Origin: Streptomyces justiciae
GTDB lineage: Bacteria; Actinomycetota; Actinomycetes; Streptomycetales; Streptomycetaceae
DNA: 64,000 nt
Direction of reading: 5' to 3'
Assembly: GCF_015163075.1 (NCBI RefSeq)
Contig: NZ_JADDXU010000006.1
Coordinates: forward strand, 310,001-374,000
In this document: piece after piece, positions 9,261-18,992 of the stretch
Layout: each line of letters starts with the position of its first letter
Numbering within the stretch: position 1 is the first letter of the stretch
Program-made: the position numbers and the translations under genes
The notes under the pieces: model-generated
What the model saw: only the letters and a program-made list of their open reading frames with translations
What the model was told of the DNA's origin: nothing
Databases searched by the model: none

Positions 9261-10913
9261 ATGAACGCAGACGGCCGTACCAGGCTCAACCAGACGCCCG
9301 AGTGGACCGCTCTGGCCAAGCACCGCGAGGAACTCGGCGAGGTGCGGCTGCGCGAGCTGTTCGCCGCTGACCCCGGGCGCGGCACCGGCTACACGCTCCA
9401 GGTCGGCGACCTGCACATCGACTACTCCAAGCACCTGGTCACCGACGAGACCCTGCGGCTGCTGCGTGAACTGGCCGCCGCGACGGACGTGTTCGGGCTG
9501 CGGGACGCCATGTTCCGCGGCGAGAAGATCAACACCACCGAGGACCGGGCCGTCCTGCACACCGCGCTGCGGGCGGCGCCGGACGCGGTGGTCGAGGTCG
9601 ACGGGGAGAACGTCGTCCCGGGGGTGCACGCCGTCCTCGACAAGATGGCCGGCTTCGCCGACCGGGTCCGCTCGGGCGAGTGGACCGGGCACACGGGTCG
9701 TCGTATCCGCAACGTCGTCAACATCGGCATCGGCGGCTCCGACCTCGGCCCCGCGATGGCGTACGAGGTGCTGCGCGCCTACACCGACCGCGACCTCACC
9801 GTCCGCTTCGTGTCGAACGTCGACGGCGCCGACCTGCATGAGGCCACCCGCGACCTGGACGCGGCGGAGACGCTGTTCGTCATCGCGTCCAAGACCTTCA
9901 CCACCATCGAGACGATCACCAACGCCACCTCGGCGCGGGAGTGGCTGCTCGATGAGCTGAAGGCAGGTCAGGAGGCCGTCGCCAAGCACTTCGTGGCCCT
10001 GTCGACCAATGCGGGGAAGGTCGCCGACTTCGGCATCGACACGGCGAACATGTTCGAGTTCTGGGACTGGGTCGGCGGGCGGTACTCCTACGACTCCGCG
10101 ATCGGCCTGTCCCTGATGATCGCCATCGGCCCGGACCGCTTCCGGGAGATGCTCGACGGCTTCCGCATCGTCGACGAGCACTTCCGCACCGCACCCGCCG
10201 AGTCCAACGTCCCGCTTCTGCTGGGCCTGTTGGGCATCTGGTACGGCAACTTCCATGACGCGCAGTCGCACGCGGTGCTGCCCTACAGCCACTACCTGTC
10301 CAAGTTCACCGCCTATCTCCAGCAGCTGGACATGGAGTCCAACGGCAAGTACGTCGGGCGCGACGGGCGCGCCGTGGACTGGCAGACCGGGCCGGTGGTG
10401 TGGGGCACGCCCGGCACCAACGGGCAGCACGCGTACTACCAGTTGATCCACCAGGGCACCAAGCTGATCCCGGCGGACTTCATCGGCTTCGCCGAGCCGG
10501 TGGCCGAGCTGAGCGAGGGGCTGAAGGCGCAGCACGACCTGCTGATGGCCAACTTCTTCGCCCAGACACAGGCGCTGGCCTTCGGCAAGACGCCGGACGA
10601 GGTGCGGGCCGAGGGGGTTCCGGAGGAGCTGGTGGCCCACAAGACGTTCCTGGGCAACCACCCCACGACGACGATCCTTGCCAAGGAGCTGACGCCGTCC
10701 GTGCTCGGGCAGCTCGTCGCGCTGTACGAGCACAAGGTGTTCGTGCAGGGTGCCGTCTGGAACCTCGACTCCTTCGACCAGTGGGGCGTCGAGCTGGGCA
10801 AGGTGCTCGCCAAGCGGGTCGAACCCGCGCTGACCGAGGGCGCTGAGGTGCCGGGGCTGGACGGCTCGACGCGGGCGTTGGTGGCCAAGTACCGGGAGCT
10901 GCGCGGCCGGTAA
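9261..10913 (+). CDS. pgi: Glucose-6-phosphate isomerase
   Basis: This 550-residue enzyme interconverts glucose 6-phosphate and fructose 6-phosphate, linking the glycolytic genes upstream with the pentose-phosphate genes downstream. Recognisable elements are GIGGSDLGP (from residue 156), SKTFTTIET, catalytic H390 in NGQHAYYQLIHQGT, and K514 in WGVELGK near the C terminus. ATG 9261 follows an AGAAGG ribosome site. A TAGGTT box at 9213-9218 may be the -10. An imperfect hairpin at 10935-10970 ends the unit. Confidence 0.97.
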   Translation: MNADGRTRLNQTPEWTALAKHREELGEVRLRELFAADPGRGTGYTLQVGDLHIDYSKHLVTDETLRLLRELAAATDVFGLRDAMFRGEKINTTEDRAVLHTALRAAPDAVVEVDGENVVPGVHAVLDKMAGFADRVRSGEWTGHTGRRIRNVVNIGIGGSDLGPAMAYEVLRAYTDRDLTVRFVSNVDGADLHEATRDLDAAETLFVIASKTFTTIETITNATSAREWLLDELKAGQEAVAKHFVALSTNAGKVADFGIDTANMFEFWDWVGGRYSYDSAIGLSLMIAIGPDRFREMLDGFRIVDEHFRTAPAESNVPLLLGLLGIWYGNFHDAQSHAVLPYSHYLSKFTAYLQQLDMESNGKYVGRDGRAVDWQTGPVVWGTPGTNGQHAYYQLIHQGTKLIPADFIGFAEPVAELSEGLKAQHDLLMANFFAQTQALAFGKTPDEVRAEGVPEELVAHKTFLGNHPTTTILAKELTPSVLGQLVALYEHKVFVQGAVWNLDSFDQWGVELGKVLAKRVEPALTEGAEVPGLDGSTRALVAKYRELRGR

Positions 10914-10934
10914 TCGCCGCTGATGTCATCGATG

Positions 10935-10970
10935 CGGGAAAGCGGGCGGTGCGCGGGCGTCCGCTTCCCG
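10935..10970 (+). terminator. Hairpin after pgi
   Basis: Arms 10935-10945 and 10961-10970 pair over 10 bp with one bulged A, 21 nt after the pgi stop. No T tract follows; the stem is GC-rich. Confidence 0.55.
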
Positions 10971-10976
10971 TAGAAT
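10971..10976 (+). promoter_or_regulatory. Candidate -10 box (TAGAAT) for the membrane-protein gene
   Basis: TAGAAT lies directly after the pgi hairpin and 41 nt before the next GTG start, a good match to the actinobacterial TANNNT box. No clear -35 is visible at 17-18 nt. Confidence 0.4.
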
Positions 10977-11016
10977 CCCCGACGATCATGGAAGCCATGG
11001 CTCGGGGGAGTGCAAA

Positions 11017-11985
11017 GTGGCTGGTTCGCAAGGCAGTTGGACAGGTGGCTCGCTGGTGGCGAGAGACCTGTGGAAACCCAAGTACGTGGCGCGTGCCGTG
11101 TTCCATCCGGCGTGGATCCCGGAGTCCATCGACCCGGCGGTCGAGCAGCTCAAGAAGATCCGCCTCATCGCCGGGACGGTCGCGGCGGTCGGCGTCTACA
11201 CCTTCGTCGAGGGCGGCTTCGCCTTCGACGAGATGCTGGAGAACATGCTGACGGCGTCCGTCGTCCTGCTGTTCATCACGCCGCTGACGGTCGGCATCAT
11301 GCTGCTGGTGTGGAAGCGCGACGGCGACATCCGGGCGCTGAAGCCACCGCTGTTCAACTCGCTGAAGCTGCTGCTGGCGTTCGTGGGATCGATCGTGATC
11401 ACGGTGGTGCTGCTGCAGTCGGCGGGCGGCGCGGGCTTCTTCGTGCTGATCCTCGCCCCGCTGGTGATCTGGCTGGCGGTCTTCGTGGGACGCGGTGCCT
11501 GGCACGTCGGCGCGAACTTCTTCGGCACCGCGGGCGTGCACCGCTGCCTGCCGCCGCTGCTCGCCACGGTCACCACGTGGCTGATGGCCCTCCCCGACCT
11601 CCTCACGGGCGACCTGCACGGCCTCAGCCTCGGGATGGGCGTCCTGTTCATCCTGGGCGCCCCCCTGACGGTCACGGGCATCGCACTGATGGAGATGCGC
11701 CGCCTGGACCAGCGCTACGGCATCCGTCTGAAGGCCCACCCGGCCACCCAGGCACCGCCCGTCCCGCCGATGCCACCGAACGCCCCGCCCATGCCGCCGG
11801 GTACACCGCCGTACGTGCCGCCGCAGGGCAATCCGTACGGCGGCAGTCCCTACGGCAACCCCTATGGACCGCCGCCCGGCAACCCGTACGGGCCCCAGCC
11901 AGGGCACCCGTACAACCAGGGCACCAACCCGTACGGCCCGCCCTCCGGAAACCCCTACAACGGCGGGAACCCGTACGGAAGTTGA
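11017..11985 (+). CDS. Membrane protein with Pro/Gly/Tyr-rich tail, function unknown
   Basis: This 322-residue protein has about five to six hydrophobic helices between residues 48 and 225, then the charged segment MEMRRLDQRYGIRLKAH. The C-terminal 80 residues are cytoplasmic-looking and built of irregular repeats such as NPYGGSPYGNPYGPPPG. Tails of this kind occur on many actinobacterial membrane proteins and are probably disordered. I do not recognise a family with an assigned job. GTG 11017 is the likely start. The terminator stem begins inside the last codons. Confidence 0.72.
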   Translation: MAGSQGSWTGGSLVARDLWKPKYVARAVFHPAWIPESIDPAVEQLKKIRLIAGTVAAVGVYTFVEGGFAFDEMLENMLTASVVLLFITPLTVGIMLLVWKRDGDIRALKPPLFNSLKLLLAFVGSIVITVVLLQSAGGAGFFVLILAPLVIWLAVFVGRGAWHVGANFFGTAGVHRCLPPLLATVTTWLMALPDLLTGDLHGLSLGMGVLFILGAPLTVTGIALMEMRRLDQRYGIRLKAHPATQAPPVPPMPPNAPPMPPGTPPYVPPQGNPYGGSPYGNPYGPPPGNPYGPQPGHPYNQGTNPYGPPSGNPYNGGNPYGS

Positions 11986-11996
11986 CCGTACGGGTT
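11968..11996. terminator. Hairpin overlapping the stop codon of the membrane-protein gene
   Basis: A perfect 11-bp repeat (AACCCGTACGG at 11968-11978, with 11986-11996) has a 7-nt loop carrying the TGA stop. It lies between convergent genes, so it may serve both strands. Confidence 0.7.
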
Positions 11997-12015
11997 CCTC
12001 GGGGAGCCGAAGGCG

Positions 12016-12798
12016 TCAGGGCGACGCCGGCGGATACAGCGAGCGGGGCAGTTGGGAAGCCGCTGCCGCGTCCAGGAGCCACAGGGTGCGGGAGCGGCCC
12101 TGGGCGCCGGCGGCCGGGGCCTGGATCTCGCCCGCGCCCGACAGGGCGATCGCCGCGGCCTGGGCCTTGTCCTCGCCCGCCGCCAGGAGCCAGACCTCGC
12201 GGGCGGCGCGGATGGCGGGCAGGGTGAGGGTGACCCGGGTCGGCGGCGGCTTCGGGGCGCCGTGGACGCCGACTACCGTGCGGTCCGTCTCCCGGACCGC
12301 AGGGAGCTCGGGGAACAGGGACGCGACGTGGGTGTCCGGGCCGACGCCGAGCATCAGGACGTCGAAGGTGGGCACCGTGCCGTGGTTCTCGGGGACCGCC
12401 GCGCGGGCCAGCTCCTCCGCGTACCCGGCCGCCGCCGCGTCCACGTCGCCGCCGTACGGGCCGTCCGAGGCGGGCATGGCGTGCACCCGCTTCGGGTCGA
12501 GCGGCACCGCGTCCAGCAGGGCCTCGCGGGCCTGCGTGACATTGCGGTCCGGGTCGCCCTCGGGCAGGAAGCGCTCGTCGCCCCACCACAGGTCGAGCCG
12601 GCCCCAGTCGATCGCGTCCCGGGCCGGTGCCGCCGCCAGCGCGGCCAGCAGGCCGTTGCCGTTGCGGCCACCGGTCAGAACCACGGACGCGTGGCCCCGG
12701 GAGGCCTGCGCGTCCACGATCTTCGTGATGAGGCGGGCCGCGGCAGCCTGCGCCATCAGTTCCTTGTCGCGGTGCACGACCAGCTGCGGAGTGCTCAC
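12016..12798 (-). CDS. pgl: 6-phosphogluconolactonase
   Basis: This 260-residue enzyme hydrolyses 6-phosphogluconolactone, the second oxidative pentose-phosphate step. Family features are the N-terminal VVLTGGRNGNGLLAAL, the DLWWGDERFLPEGDPDRN segment and the MLGVGPDTHVASLFP motif. The GTG at 12798 overlaps the opcA stop by 4 nt (GTGA), so translation is coupled. A longer open frame continues upstream but only as a shadow of opcA. It is the last gene of the tkt-tal-zwf-opcA-pgl run. Confidence 0.93.
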   Translation of the reverse strand: MSTPQLVVHRDKELMAQAAAARLITKIVDAQASRGHASVVLTGGRNGNGLLAALAAAPARDAIDWGRLDLWWGDERFLPEGDPDRNVTQAREALLDAVPLDPKRVHAMPASDGPYGGDVDAAAAGYAEELARAAVPENHGTVPTFDVLMLGVGPDTHVASLFPELPAVRETDRTVVGVHGAPKPPPTRVTLTLPAIRAAREVWLLAAGEDKAQAAAIALSGAGEIQAPAAGAQGRSRTLWLLDAAAASQLPRSLYPPASP

Positions 12799-13829
12799 TT
12801 CGCCGCCGCCTTCCGCGACGCAGCGGTGGCCCGCTTGGCGGTAGCCTTCTTGGCCGGAGCCTTGACCGCCTCCTCCACCGGAGTCTCCACGGCCACGGCC
12901 GGTGCGGGGTTCAGCTTCTCCACCCCGAACCGCAGCGCGGACGCGTACGTGTCGTCCGGGTCGAGGCGTCGCAGCTCCTCCGCGATCAGCTCGGCCGTCT
13001 CGCGCCGCTTGAGCGCCACCGCACGGTCCGGCTGGCCCTCGATGGACAGCGTCGCGAGGGCGCCGTCCGCGCGGTCCAGGACGATCGGACCGTGGTTGGT
13101 GTCCATACGGACCGCCGTGAGGCCGGGGCCCGAGGACAGCGACCGCTTCACCGGCACGTCCAGCCGGTCCGCGAGCCACATCGCCAGCAGCTCGCAGCTC
13201 GGGTTGAACTCCTCGCCCTCCACCTCGACGCCCTTGACGTCCACGGTGACCTGGTCGAGGGCCGCCGCCAGCATCGAGCGCCAGGGCGTGATGCGGGTCC
13301 AGGACAGGTCGGTGTCGCCGGGGGTGTAGGTGTCGGCGCGGGCGCCCAGGTCCCGTACCGGCTGCTCGGAGGCGTAGGTGTCGGTGACCCGGCGCTGGGC
13401 CAGCGCGCCCAGCGGATCGTTCGCCGGGTCGAGCGGCGCGTCCACCGGCCACCAGACGACCACCGGGGCGTCGGGCAGCAGCAGCGGCAGGACGACCGAC
13501 TGGGCGTGGTTCACGACCTCGCCGTACAGCCGCAGGACGACCGTCTCGCCGGTGCCCGCGTCCGCGCCCACCCGTACCTCGGCGTCCAGGCGGGACTTCG
13601 TCCGGTCGCGGGGTGAGCGCGAGACCCGCTTGATGACCACCAGCGTGCGCGAGGGGTGCTCGCGCGACGCGTCGTTGGCGGCCTTCAACGCGTCGTACGC
13701 GTTCTCCTCGTCCGTGACGATGACCAGCGTCAGCACCATGCCGACGGCCGGCGTGCCGATGGCCCGGCGGCCCTTGACCAGCGCCTTGTTGATCTTGCTG
13801 GCGGTGGTGTCCGTGAGGTCTATCTTCAT
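12795..13829 (-). CDS. opcA: Glucose-6-phosphate dehydrogenase assembly protein OpcA
   Basis: This 344-residue protein starts MKIDLTDTTASKINKALV; ATG 13829 overlaps the zwf stop by 4 nt, which fixes the start. The sequence, including VVWWPVDAPLDPANDPLGAL and the following YTPGDTDLSWTRITPWR, is typical of OpcA, which supports Zwf assembly or redox control in cyanobacteria and actinobacteria. The C terminus is a Lys/Ala-rich tail. Adjacency to zwf agrees with a physical partnership. Confidence 0.93.
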   Translation of the reverse strand: MKIDLTDTTASKINKALVKGRRAIGTPAVGMVLTLVIVTDEENAYDALKAANDASREHPSRTLVVIKRVSRSPRDRTKSRLDAEVRVGADAGTGETVVLRLYGEVVNHAQSVVLPLLLPDAPVVVWWPVDAPLDPANDPLGALAQRRVTDTYASEQPVRDLGARADTYTPGDTDLSWTRITPWRSMLAAALDQVTVDVKGVEVEGEEFNPSCELLAMWLADRLDVPVKRSLSSGPGLTAVRMDTNHGPIVLDRADGALATLSIEGQPDRAVALKRRETAELIAEELRRLDPDDTYASALRFGVEKLNPAPAVAVETPVEEAVKAPAKKATAKRATAASRKAAAK

Positions 13830-15364
13830 GGCCGGCGCCAGCTCCGTCCCTCGCGTGCGAGCATTTCGTCCGCCTCGACCGGCCCCCACGTACCGGACGG
13901 GTACTGGGCGGGCTTGCCGTGCTTGTCCCAGTACTCCTCGATCGGGTCGAGGATCTTCCAGGACAGCTCGACCTCCTCGGTGCGCGGGAAGAGGTTCGAG
14001 TCGCCGAGCAGCACGTCGAGGATCAGCCGCTCGTACGCCTCGGGCGAGGACTCCGTGAAGGACTCGCCGTAGGCGAAGTCCATCGACACGTCCCGGATCT
14101 CCATCGAGGTGCCCGGCACCTTGGAGCCGAAGCGGACGGTGACGCCCTCGTCCGGCTGGACGCGGATGACGATCGCGTTCTGGCCGAGTTCCTCGGTGGC
14201 CGTCGTGTCGAAGGGGGAGTGCGGGGCCCGCTGGAACACCACGGCGATCTCGGTGACGCGGCGGCCGAGCCGCTTGCCGGTGCGCAGGTAGAAGGGGACG
14301 CCCGCCCAGCGGCGGTTGTCGACCTCCAGCTTGATCGCGGCGTACGTGTCGGTCTTCGACTTGGCGTCGATGCCCTCCTCCTGGAGGTAACCGACCGCCT
14401 GCTCGCCGCCCTGCCAGCCCTCGGCGTACTGGCCGCGGACGGTGTCCCGGCCCAGGTCCTTCGGCAGCCGGACCGCGCCGAGCACCTTGGTCTTCTCGGC
14501 GGCCAGCGCGTCCGCGTCGAAGGACGAGGGCTCCTCCATGGCCGTGAGCGCCATGAGCTGGAGGAGGTGGTTCTGGATGACGTCACGGGCCGCGCCGATG
14601 CCGTCGTAGTACCCCGCGCGACCACCGATGCCGATGTCCTCGGCCATGGTGATCTGCACGTGGTCCACGAAGGACCGGTTCCAGATCGGCTCGAACATCT
14701 GGTTGGCGAAGCGGAGCGCCAGGATGTTCTGGACGGTCTCCTTGCCCAGGTAGTGGTCGATACGGAAGACCTGGTCCGGGGCGAAGACCTCGTGGACGAC
14801 CTTGTTGAGGTCCTCGGCCGACTTCAGGTCGTGCCCGAACGGCTTCTCGATGACCGCGCGCCGCCAGGAGCCGGACGACTGGTCCGCGAGACCGTGCTTC
14901 TTCAGCTGCTGGATGACCACCGGGAAGGAACGCGGCGGCACCGACAGATAGAAGGCGAAGTTGCCGCCCGTGCCCTGCGCCTTGTCGAGCTCCTCGATGG
15001 TGCCGCGCAGGCGCTCGAACGCGTCGTCGTCGTCGAAGGTGCCCTGGACGAAGCGCATCCCCTGGATGAGCTGCTGCCAGACCTCCTCACGGAACGGCGT
15101 ACGGGCGTGCGCCTTGACGGCGTCGTGGACCTCGGCGGCGAAGTCCTCGTTCTCCCACTCCCGGCGTGCGAAGCCGACCAGGGAGAAGCCCGGCGGCAGC
15201 AGACCCCGGTTGGCGAGGTCGTACACGGCGGGCATGAGCTTCTTACGGGACAGGTCGCCCGTGACGCCGAAGATGACCAGGCCCGACGGCCCCGCGATAC
15301 GCGGGAGCCGTCGGTCCGCGGGGTCACGAAGCGGGTTCGCTCCGGAACCGGAAAAGGCTGGCAA
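13826..15364 (-). CDS. zwf: Glucose-6-phosphate 1-dehydrogenase
   Basis: This 512-residue enzyme oxidises glucose 6-phosphate with NADP and opens the oxidative pentose-phosphate pathway. The dinucleotide-binding GVTGDLSRKK (33-42), EKPFG (173-177) and the active-site RIDHYLGKE (201-209) are present. The start is TTG 15364, 3 nt after the tal stop. It is supported by GGAGGG at 15377-15372 and by the absence of a better ATG or GTG before the conserved NPLRDPADRRLPRIAGP. A rare TTG start could hold synthesis below that of tal. Confidence 0.95.
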   Translation of the reverse strand: MPAFSGSGANPLRDPADRRLPRIAGPSGLVIFGVTGDLSRKKLMPAVYDLANRGLLPPGFSLVGFARREWENEDFAAEVHDAVKAHARTPFREEVWQQLIQGMRFVQGTFDDDDAFERLRGTIEELDKAQGTGGNFAFYLSVPPRSFPVVIQQLKKHGLADQSSGSWRRAVIEKPFGHDLKSAEDLNKVVHEVFAPDQVFRIDHYLGKETVQNILALRFANQMFEPIWNRSFVDHVQITMAEDIGIGGRAGYYDGIGAARDVIQNHLLQLMALTAMEEPSSFDADALAAEKTKVLGAVRLPKDLGRDTVRGQYAEGWQGGEQAVGYLQEEGIDAKSKTDTYAAIKLEVDNRRWAGVPFYLRTGKRLGRRVTEIAVVFQRAPHSPFDTTATEELGQNAIVIRVQPDEGVTVRFGSKVPGTSMEIRDVSMDFAYGESFTESSPEAYERLILDVLLGDSNLFPRTEEVELSWKILDPIEEYWDKHGKPAQYPSGTWGPVEADEMLAREGRSWRRP

Positions 15365-15367
15365 GGT

Positions 15368-16486
15368 TTAGCCCTCCGAGGGTGCGAGGCGCTCCAGCTC
15401 CGCCTCGGTCGACTTGAGCAGGTCGTTCCAGGACGCCTCGAACTTCTCGACGCCCTCGTCCTCCAGGAGCTGTACGACGTCGTCGTACGCGATCCCGAGC
15501 TTCTCGACGGCGTCGAGCTCGGCGCGGGACTGCTCGTAGGTGCCGGCGACGGCGTTGCCGCGGATCTCGCCGCTCTCCTCGGTGGCCTGGAGGGTGGCCT
15601 CCGGCATGGTGTTCACCGTGTTGGGGGCGACCAGCTCGTCGACGTACAGGGTCGCCTTGTAGGCGGGGTCCTTCACGCCGGTCGAGGCCCACAGCGGGCG
15701 CTGCTTGTTGGCCTGCGCCTTGTCGAGCGCGGCCCAGCGGTCGGAGGAGAAGACCTCCTCGTACGCCTCGTAGGCGAGCCGGGCGTTGGCGACGCCGGCC
15801 TTGCCGCGGGCGGCCTTGGCCTCGTCGGTGCCGAGCGCGTCGAGCCGCTTGTCGATCTCGGTGTCCACGCGGGACACGAAGAAGGACGCCACCGAGTGGA
15901 TCAGGGACAGGTCGAGGCCCTTGGCCTTGGCCTTCTCCAGACCGGCGAGGTACGCGTCCATGACCTCGCGGTAGCGCTCCAGCGAGAAGATCAGCGTGAC
16001 GTTGACGCTGATGCCGTTGCCGATCACCTCGGTGATGGCCGGCAGGCCCGCCTTGGTGGCCGGGATCTTGATGAGGGTGTTGGGGCGGTCGACCAGCCAG
16101 GCCAGCTGCTTGGCCTCGGCGACCGTCGCCTTGGTGTTGTGGGCCAGGCGCGGGTCGACCTCGATCGACACGCGGCCGTCCTGGCCGCCGGTGGCGTCGA
16201 AGACCGGGCGCAGGATGTCGGCGGCGTCGCGGACGTCCGCCGTCGTGATCATGCGCAGGGCCTCTTCGACCGTGACCTTGCGGGCGGCGAGGTCGGAGAG
16301 CTGCTGCTCGTAACCGTCGCCGGACGAGATCGCCTTCTGGAAGATCGACGGGTTGGTGGTGACGCCCACGACGTGCTGCTGGTCGATCAGTTCGGCGAGG
16401 TTGCCGGACGTGATCCGCTTGCGCGACAGGTCGTCCAGCCAGATCGCGACGCCTTCTTCGGAGAGGCGCTTGAGTGCGTCTGTCAT
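15368..16486 (-). CDS. tal: Transaldolase
   Basis: This 372-residue enzyme transfers a dihydroxyacetone unit between sugar phosphates in the non-oxidative branch. The Schiff-base lysine is K140 in TLIKIPATKAG; VGVTTNPSIFQKAI near the N terminus and SVASFFVSRVDTEID are family motifs. ATG 16486 follows a GGAGATG ribosome site. It lies 33 nt after tkt and 3 nt before zwf. Confidence 0.96.
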   Translation of the reverse strand: MTDALKRLSEEGVAIWLDDLSRKRITSGNLAELIDQQHVVGVTTNPSIFQKAISSGDGYEQQLSDLAARKVTVEEALRMITTADVRDAADILRPVFDATGGQDGRVSIEVDPRLAHNTKATVAEAKQLAWLVDRPNTLIKIPATKAGLPAITEVIGNGISVNVTLIFSLERYREVMDAYLAGLEKAKAKGLDLSLIHSVASFFVSRVDTEIDKRLDALGTDEAKAARGKAGVANARLAYEAYEEVFSSDRWAALDKAQANKQRPLWASTGVKDPAYKATLYVDELVAPNTVNTMPEATLQATEESGEIRGNAVAGTYEQSRAELDAVEKLGIAYDDVVQLLEDEGVEKFEASWNDLLKSTEAELERLAPSEG

Positions 16487-16519
16487 GGAATTACATCTCC
16501 TACGTGTCGTATGTCAGCG

Positions 16520-18607
16520 TCAGCGCTGGGCGTCGGCCAGGGATTCCCGGGCCTTCGCGGCCACGTTGTCGGCAGTGAAGCCGTACTCCTGGAAAAGGAC
16601 CTTGCCGTCGGCGGAAGCACCGAAGTGCTCCAGGGAAACGATGCGACCGGCGTCGCCGACGTACTTGTGCCAGGTCAGACCGATCCCGGCCTCGACCGCG
16701 ACACGTGCCTTGACGGCGGGCGGCAGGACGCTGTCCCGGTACCCCTGGTCCTGCTCCTCGAACCACTCCACGGACGGCATGGACACGACGCGCGTCGGGA
16801 CGCCGTCGGCCTCCAGCTGCTCGCGTGCCTCGACGGCGACGTGCACCTCGGAACCGGTGGCGATCAGGACGACCTCCGGGGCGCCGTTCGACGCCTCGAA
16901 GAGCACGTAACCACCCTTGGCGGCGTCCTCGTTGGGCTCGTACGTCGGCACGCCCTGGCGGGTCAGCGCCAGACCGTGCGGGGCGCCCTTGCCGAAGACC
17001 TTCGTCCAGCGCTTGAGGATCTCGCGCCAGGCGATGGCCGTCTCGTTGGCGTCGGCCGGGCGGACCACGTTCAGACCCGGGATCGCGCGCAGCGAGGCGA
17101 GGTGCTCGATCGGCTGGTGCGTCGGGCCGTCCTCGCCCAGACCGATGGAGTCGTGCGTCCACACGTACGTCACCGGCAGGTGCATCAGCGCCGACAGGCG
17201 GACGGCGTTGCGCATGTAGTCGGAGAACACGAGGAACGTGCCGCCGTAGATGCGGGTGTTGCCGTGCAGCGCGATGCCGTTCATCTCCGCGGCCATGGAG
17301 TGCTCGCGGATACCGAAGTGGATCGTGCGGCCGTACGGGTTCGCCTCGGGCAGCGGGTTGTCCGCAGGGAGGAACGAGGAGGCCTTGTCGATCGTGGTGT
17401 TGTTCGAGCCCGCGAGGTCGGCGGAGCCGCCCCACAGCTCGGGGATCACCGCGCCGAGCGCCTGGAGGACCTTGCCGGAGGCCGCGCGGGTGGCGACGCC
17501 CTTGCCGGGCTCGAAGACCGGGAGCTTCTCCTCCCAGCCCTTGGGCAGCTCGCCCGCGGAGATGCGGTCGAACTCGGCGGCGCGCTCGGCGTTGTTGTCG
17601 CGCCACTCCTGGAGCTGCTTCTCCCACTCGGCCTTGGCCTCACGGCCGCGGTCGAGGGCCTGCCGGGTGTGGGCGATGACCTCGTCGGCGACCTCGAAGG
17701 ACTGCTCCGGGTCGAAGCCGAGGACGCGCTTGGTCGCGGCCACCTCGTCGTCACCGAGCGCCGAGCCGTGGGCGGCCTCGGTGTTCTGCGCGTTCGGGGC
17801 GGGCCAGGCGATGATCGAGCGCATCGCGATGAAGGACGGCTTGTCCGTCACCTTCTTCGCGGCTTCGATGGCGTTGTAGATGGCGTGCGGGTCGAGGTCG
17901 CCGTCCGGCTTCGGGGCGATCCGCTGGACGTGCCAGCCGTACGCCTCGTACCGCTTGACGGTGTCCTCGGAGACGGCCGTCTCGGTGTCGCCCTCGATCG
18001 AGATGTGGTTGTCGTCCCACAGCAGGACCAGGTTGCCGAGCTTCTGGTGGCCGGCCAGCGAGGACGCCTCGGCGGAGATGCCCTCCTGGAGGCAGCCGTC
18101 ACCGGCGATGACGTACACGAAGTGGTCGAACGGGGACTCGCCCTCGGCGGCCTCCGGGTCGAACAGACCGCGCTCGTAGCGGGCGGCCATGGCCATGCCC
18201 ACCGCGTTGGCGACACCCTGGCCCAGCGGACCGGTCGTGGTCTCCACGCCCTTGGTGTGGCCGTACTCCGGGTGACCGGGGGTCTTGGAGCCCCACGTCC
18301 GGAACGACTTCAGGTCGTCCAGCTCCAGGCCGAAGCCGGCCAGGTAGAGCTGGGTGTAGAGGGTCAGGGACGAGTGGCCCGCGGACAGCACGAACCGGTC
18401 GCGCCCGACCCACTCCGGGTCCGCCGGGTCGTGCCGCATCACCTTCTGGAAGAGGGTGTAGGCGGCGGGGGCCAGGCTCATCGCCGTACCCGGATGGCCG
18501 TTGCCGACCTTCTGTACGGCGTCGGCGGCCAGGACGCGGGCGGTGTCGACGGCCCGCTGGTCCAGCTCGGTCCACTCGAGGTCTGTGGTGGTCGGCTTGG
18601 TGCTCAC
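16520..18607 (-). CDS. tkt: Transketolase
   Basis: This 695-residue thiamine-diphosphate enzyme transfers two-carbon units between sugar phosphates. Visible are VGNGHPGTAMSLAP (active-site His), the cofactor motif GDGCLQEGISAE, TTTGPLGQG, and catalytic E441 in REHSMAAEMNG. GTG 18607 is the start; GAGGAG lies 14 nt upstream. It is first in the minus-strand pentose-phosphate operon. A TAGGCT box at 18686-18681 may be its -10. Confidence 0.96.
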   Translation of the reverse strand: MSTKPTTTDLEWTELDQRAVDTARVLAADAVQKVGNGHPGTAMSLAPAAYTLFQKVMRHDPADPEWVGRDRFVLSAGHSSLTLYTQLYLAGFGLELDDLKSFRTWGSKTPGHPEYGHTKGVETTTGPLGQGVANAVGMAMAARYERGLFDPEAAEGESPFDHFVYVIAGDGCLQEGISAEASSLAGHQKLGNLVLLWDDNHISIEGDTETAVSEDTVKRYEAYGWHVQRIAPKPDGDLDPHAIYNAIEAAKKVTDKPSFIAMRSIIAWPAPNAQNTEAAHGSALGDDEVAATKRVLGFDPEQSFEVADEVIAHTRQALDRGREAKAEWEKQLQEWRDNNAERAAEFDRISAGELPKGWEEKLPVFEPGKGVATRAASGKVLQALGAVIPELWGGSADLAGSNNTTIDKASSFLPADNPLPEANPYGRTIHFGIREHSMAAEMNGIALHGNTRIYGGTFLVFSDYMRNAVRLSALMHLPVTYVWTHDSIGLGEDGPTHQPIEHLASLRAIPGLNVVRPADANETAIAWREILKRWTKVFGKGAPHGLALTRQGVPTYEPNEDAAKGGYVLFEASNGAPEVVLIATGSEVHVAVEAREQLEADGVPTRVVSMPSVEWFEEQDQGYRDSVLPPAVKARVAVEAGIGLTWHKYVGDAGRIVSLEHFGASADGKVLFQEYGFTADNVAAKARESLADAQR

Positions 18608-18992
18608 CCTGGGTCAGGGCTCCTCTCCACATGTCAGGCATGTCGAAATGCCGGTGCACGGGGCGCCCCGGCCGTTGTCGAGCCTACCCCCGTATGTACG
18701 TGCGTTTTTTCGCGTCATTCCAGACTGCCGGGAGTCGAGACGATCCGCCTCTTGACTGGGCCGAACCGCCATTCGGCAACTGAATACGGACGCGCTCGTT
18801 CGAGTGCTCAACCGAGTGTCGATCGGCTCTTCCGGCACCCCCTGAGCCACTCGTCCGGGGGTGCCTCCCAACACGACCCCACCCCCGCGAATGTCGGGGT
18901 ATGGGCAACGTCTACAGTGGCGTGGTACGCGCGGGCCTTTACCGGGACTTCACACGGCTGAGGCTTGCTGGGATGTCTCTGTAGGGGTGTGC
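18608..18992. other. Divergent promoter region between tkt and ctaB
   Basis: These 385 bp hold no convincing gene. Candidate -10 boxes are TAGGCT (18686-18681, toward tkt) and TACAGT (18913-18918, toward ctaB), neither with a good -35. A T6 run lies at 18705-18710. Confidence 0.4.

Noticed and set aside
13919..18961. A 1680-codon open frame on the plus strand opposite tkt, tal, zwf
   Set aside because: It runs antisense to five well-supported pentose-phosphate genes, has repetitive Gly/Leu/Val/Arg composition, and shows no domain. High third-position GC leaves such shadow frames open in Streptomyces.
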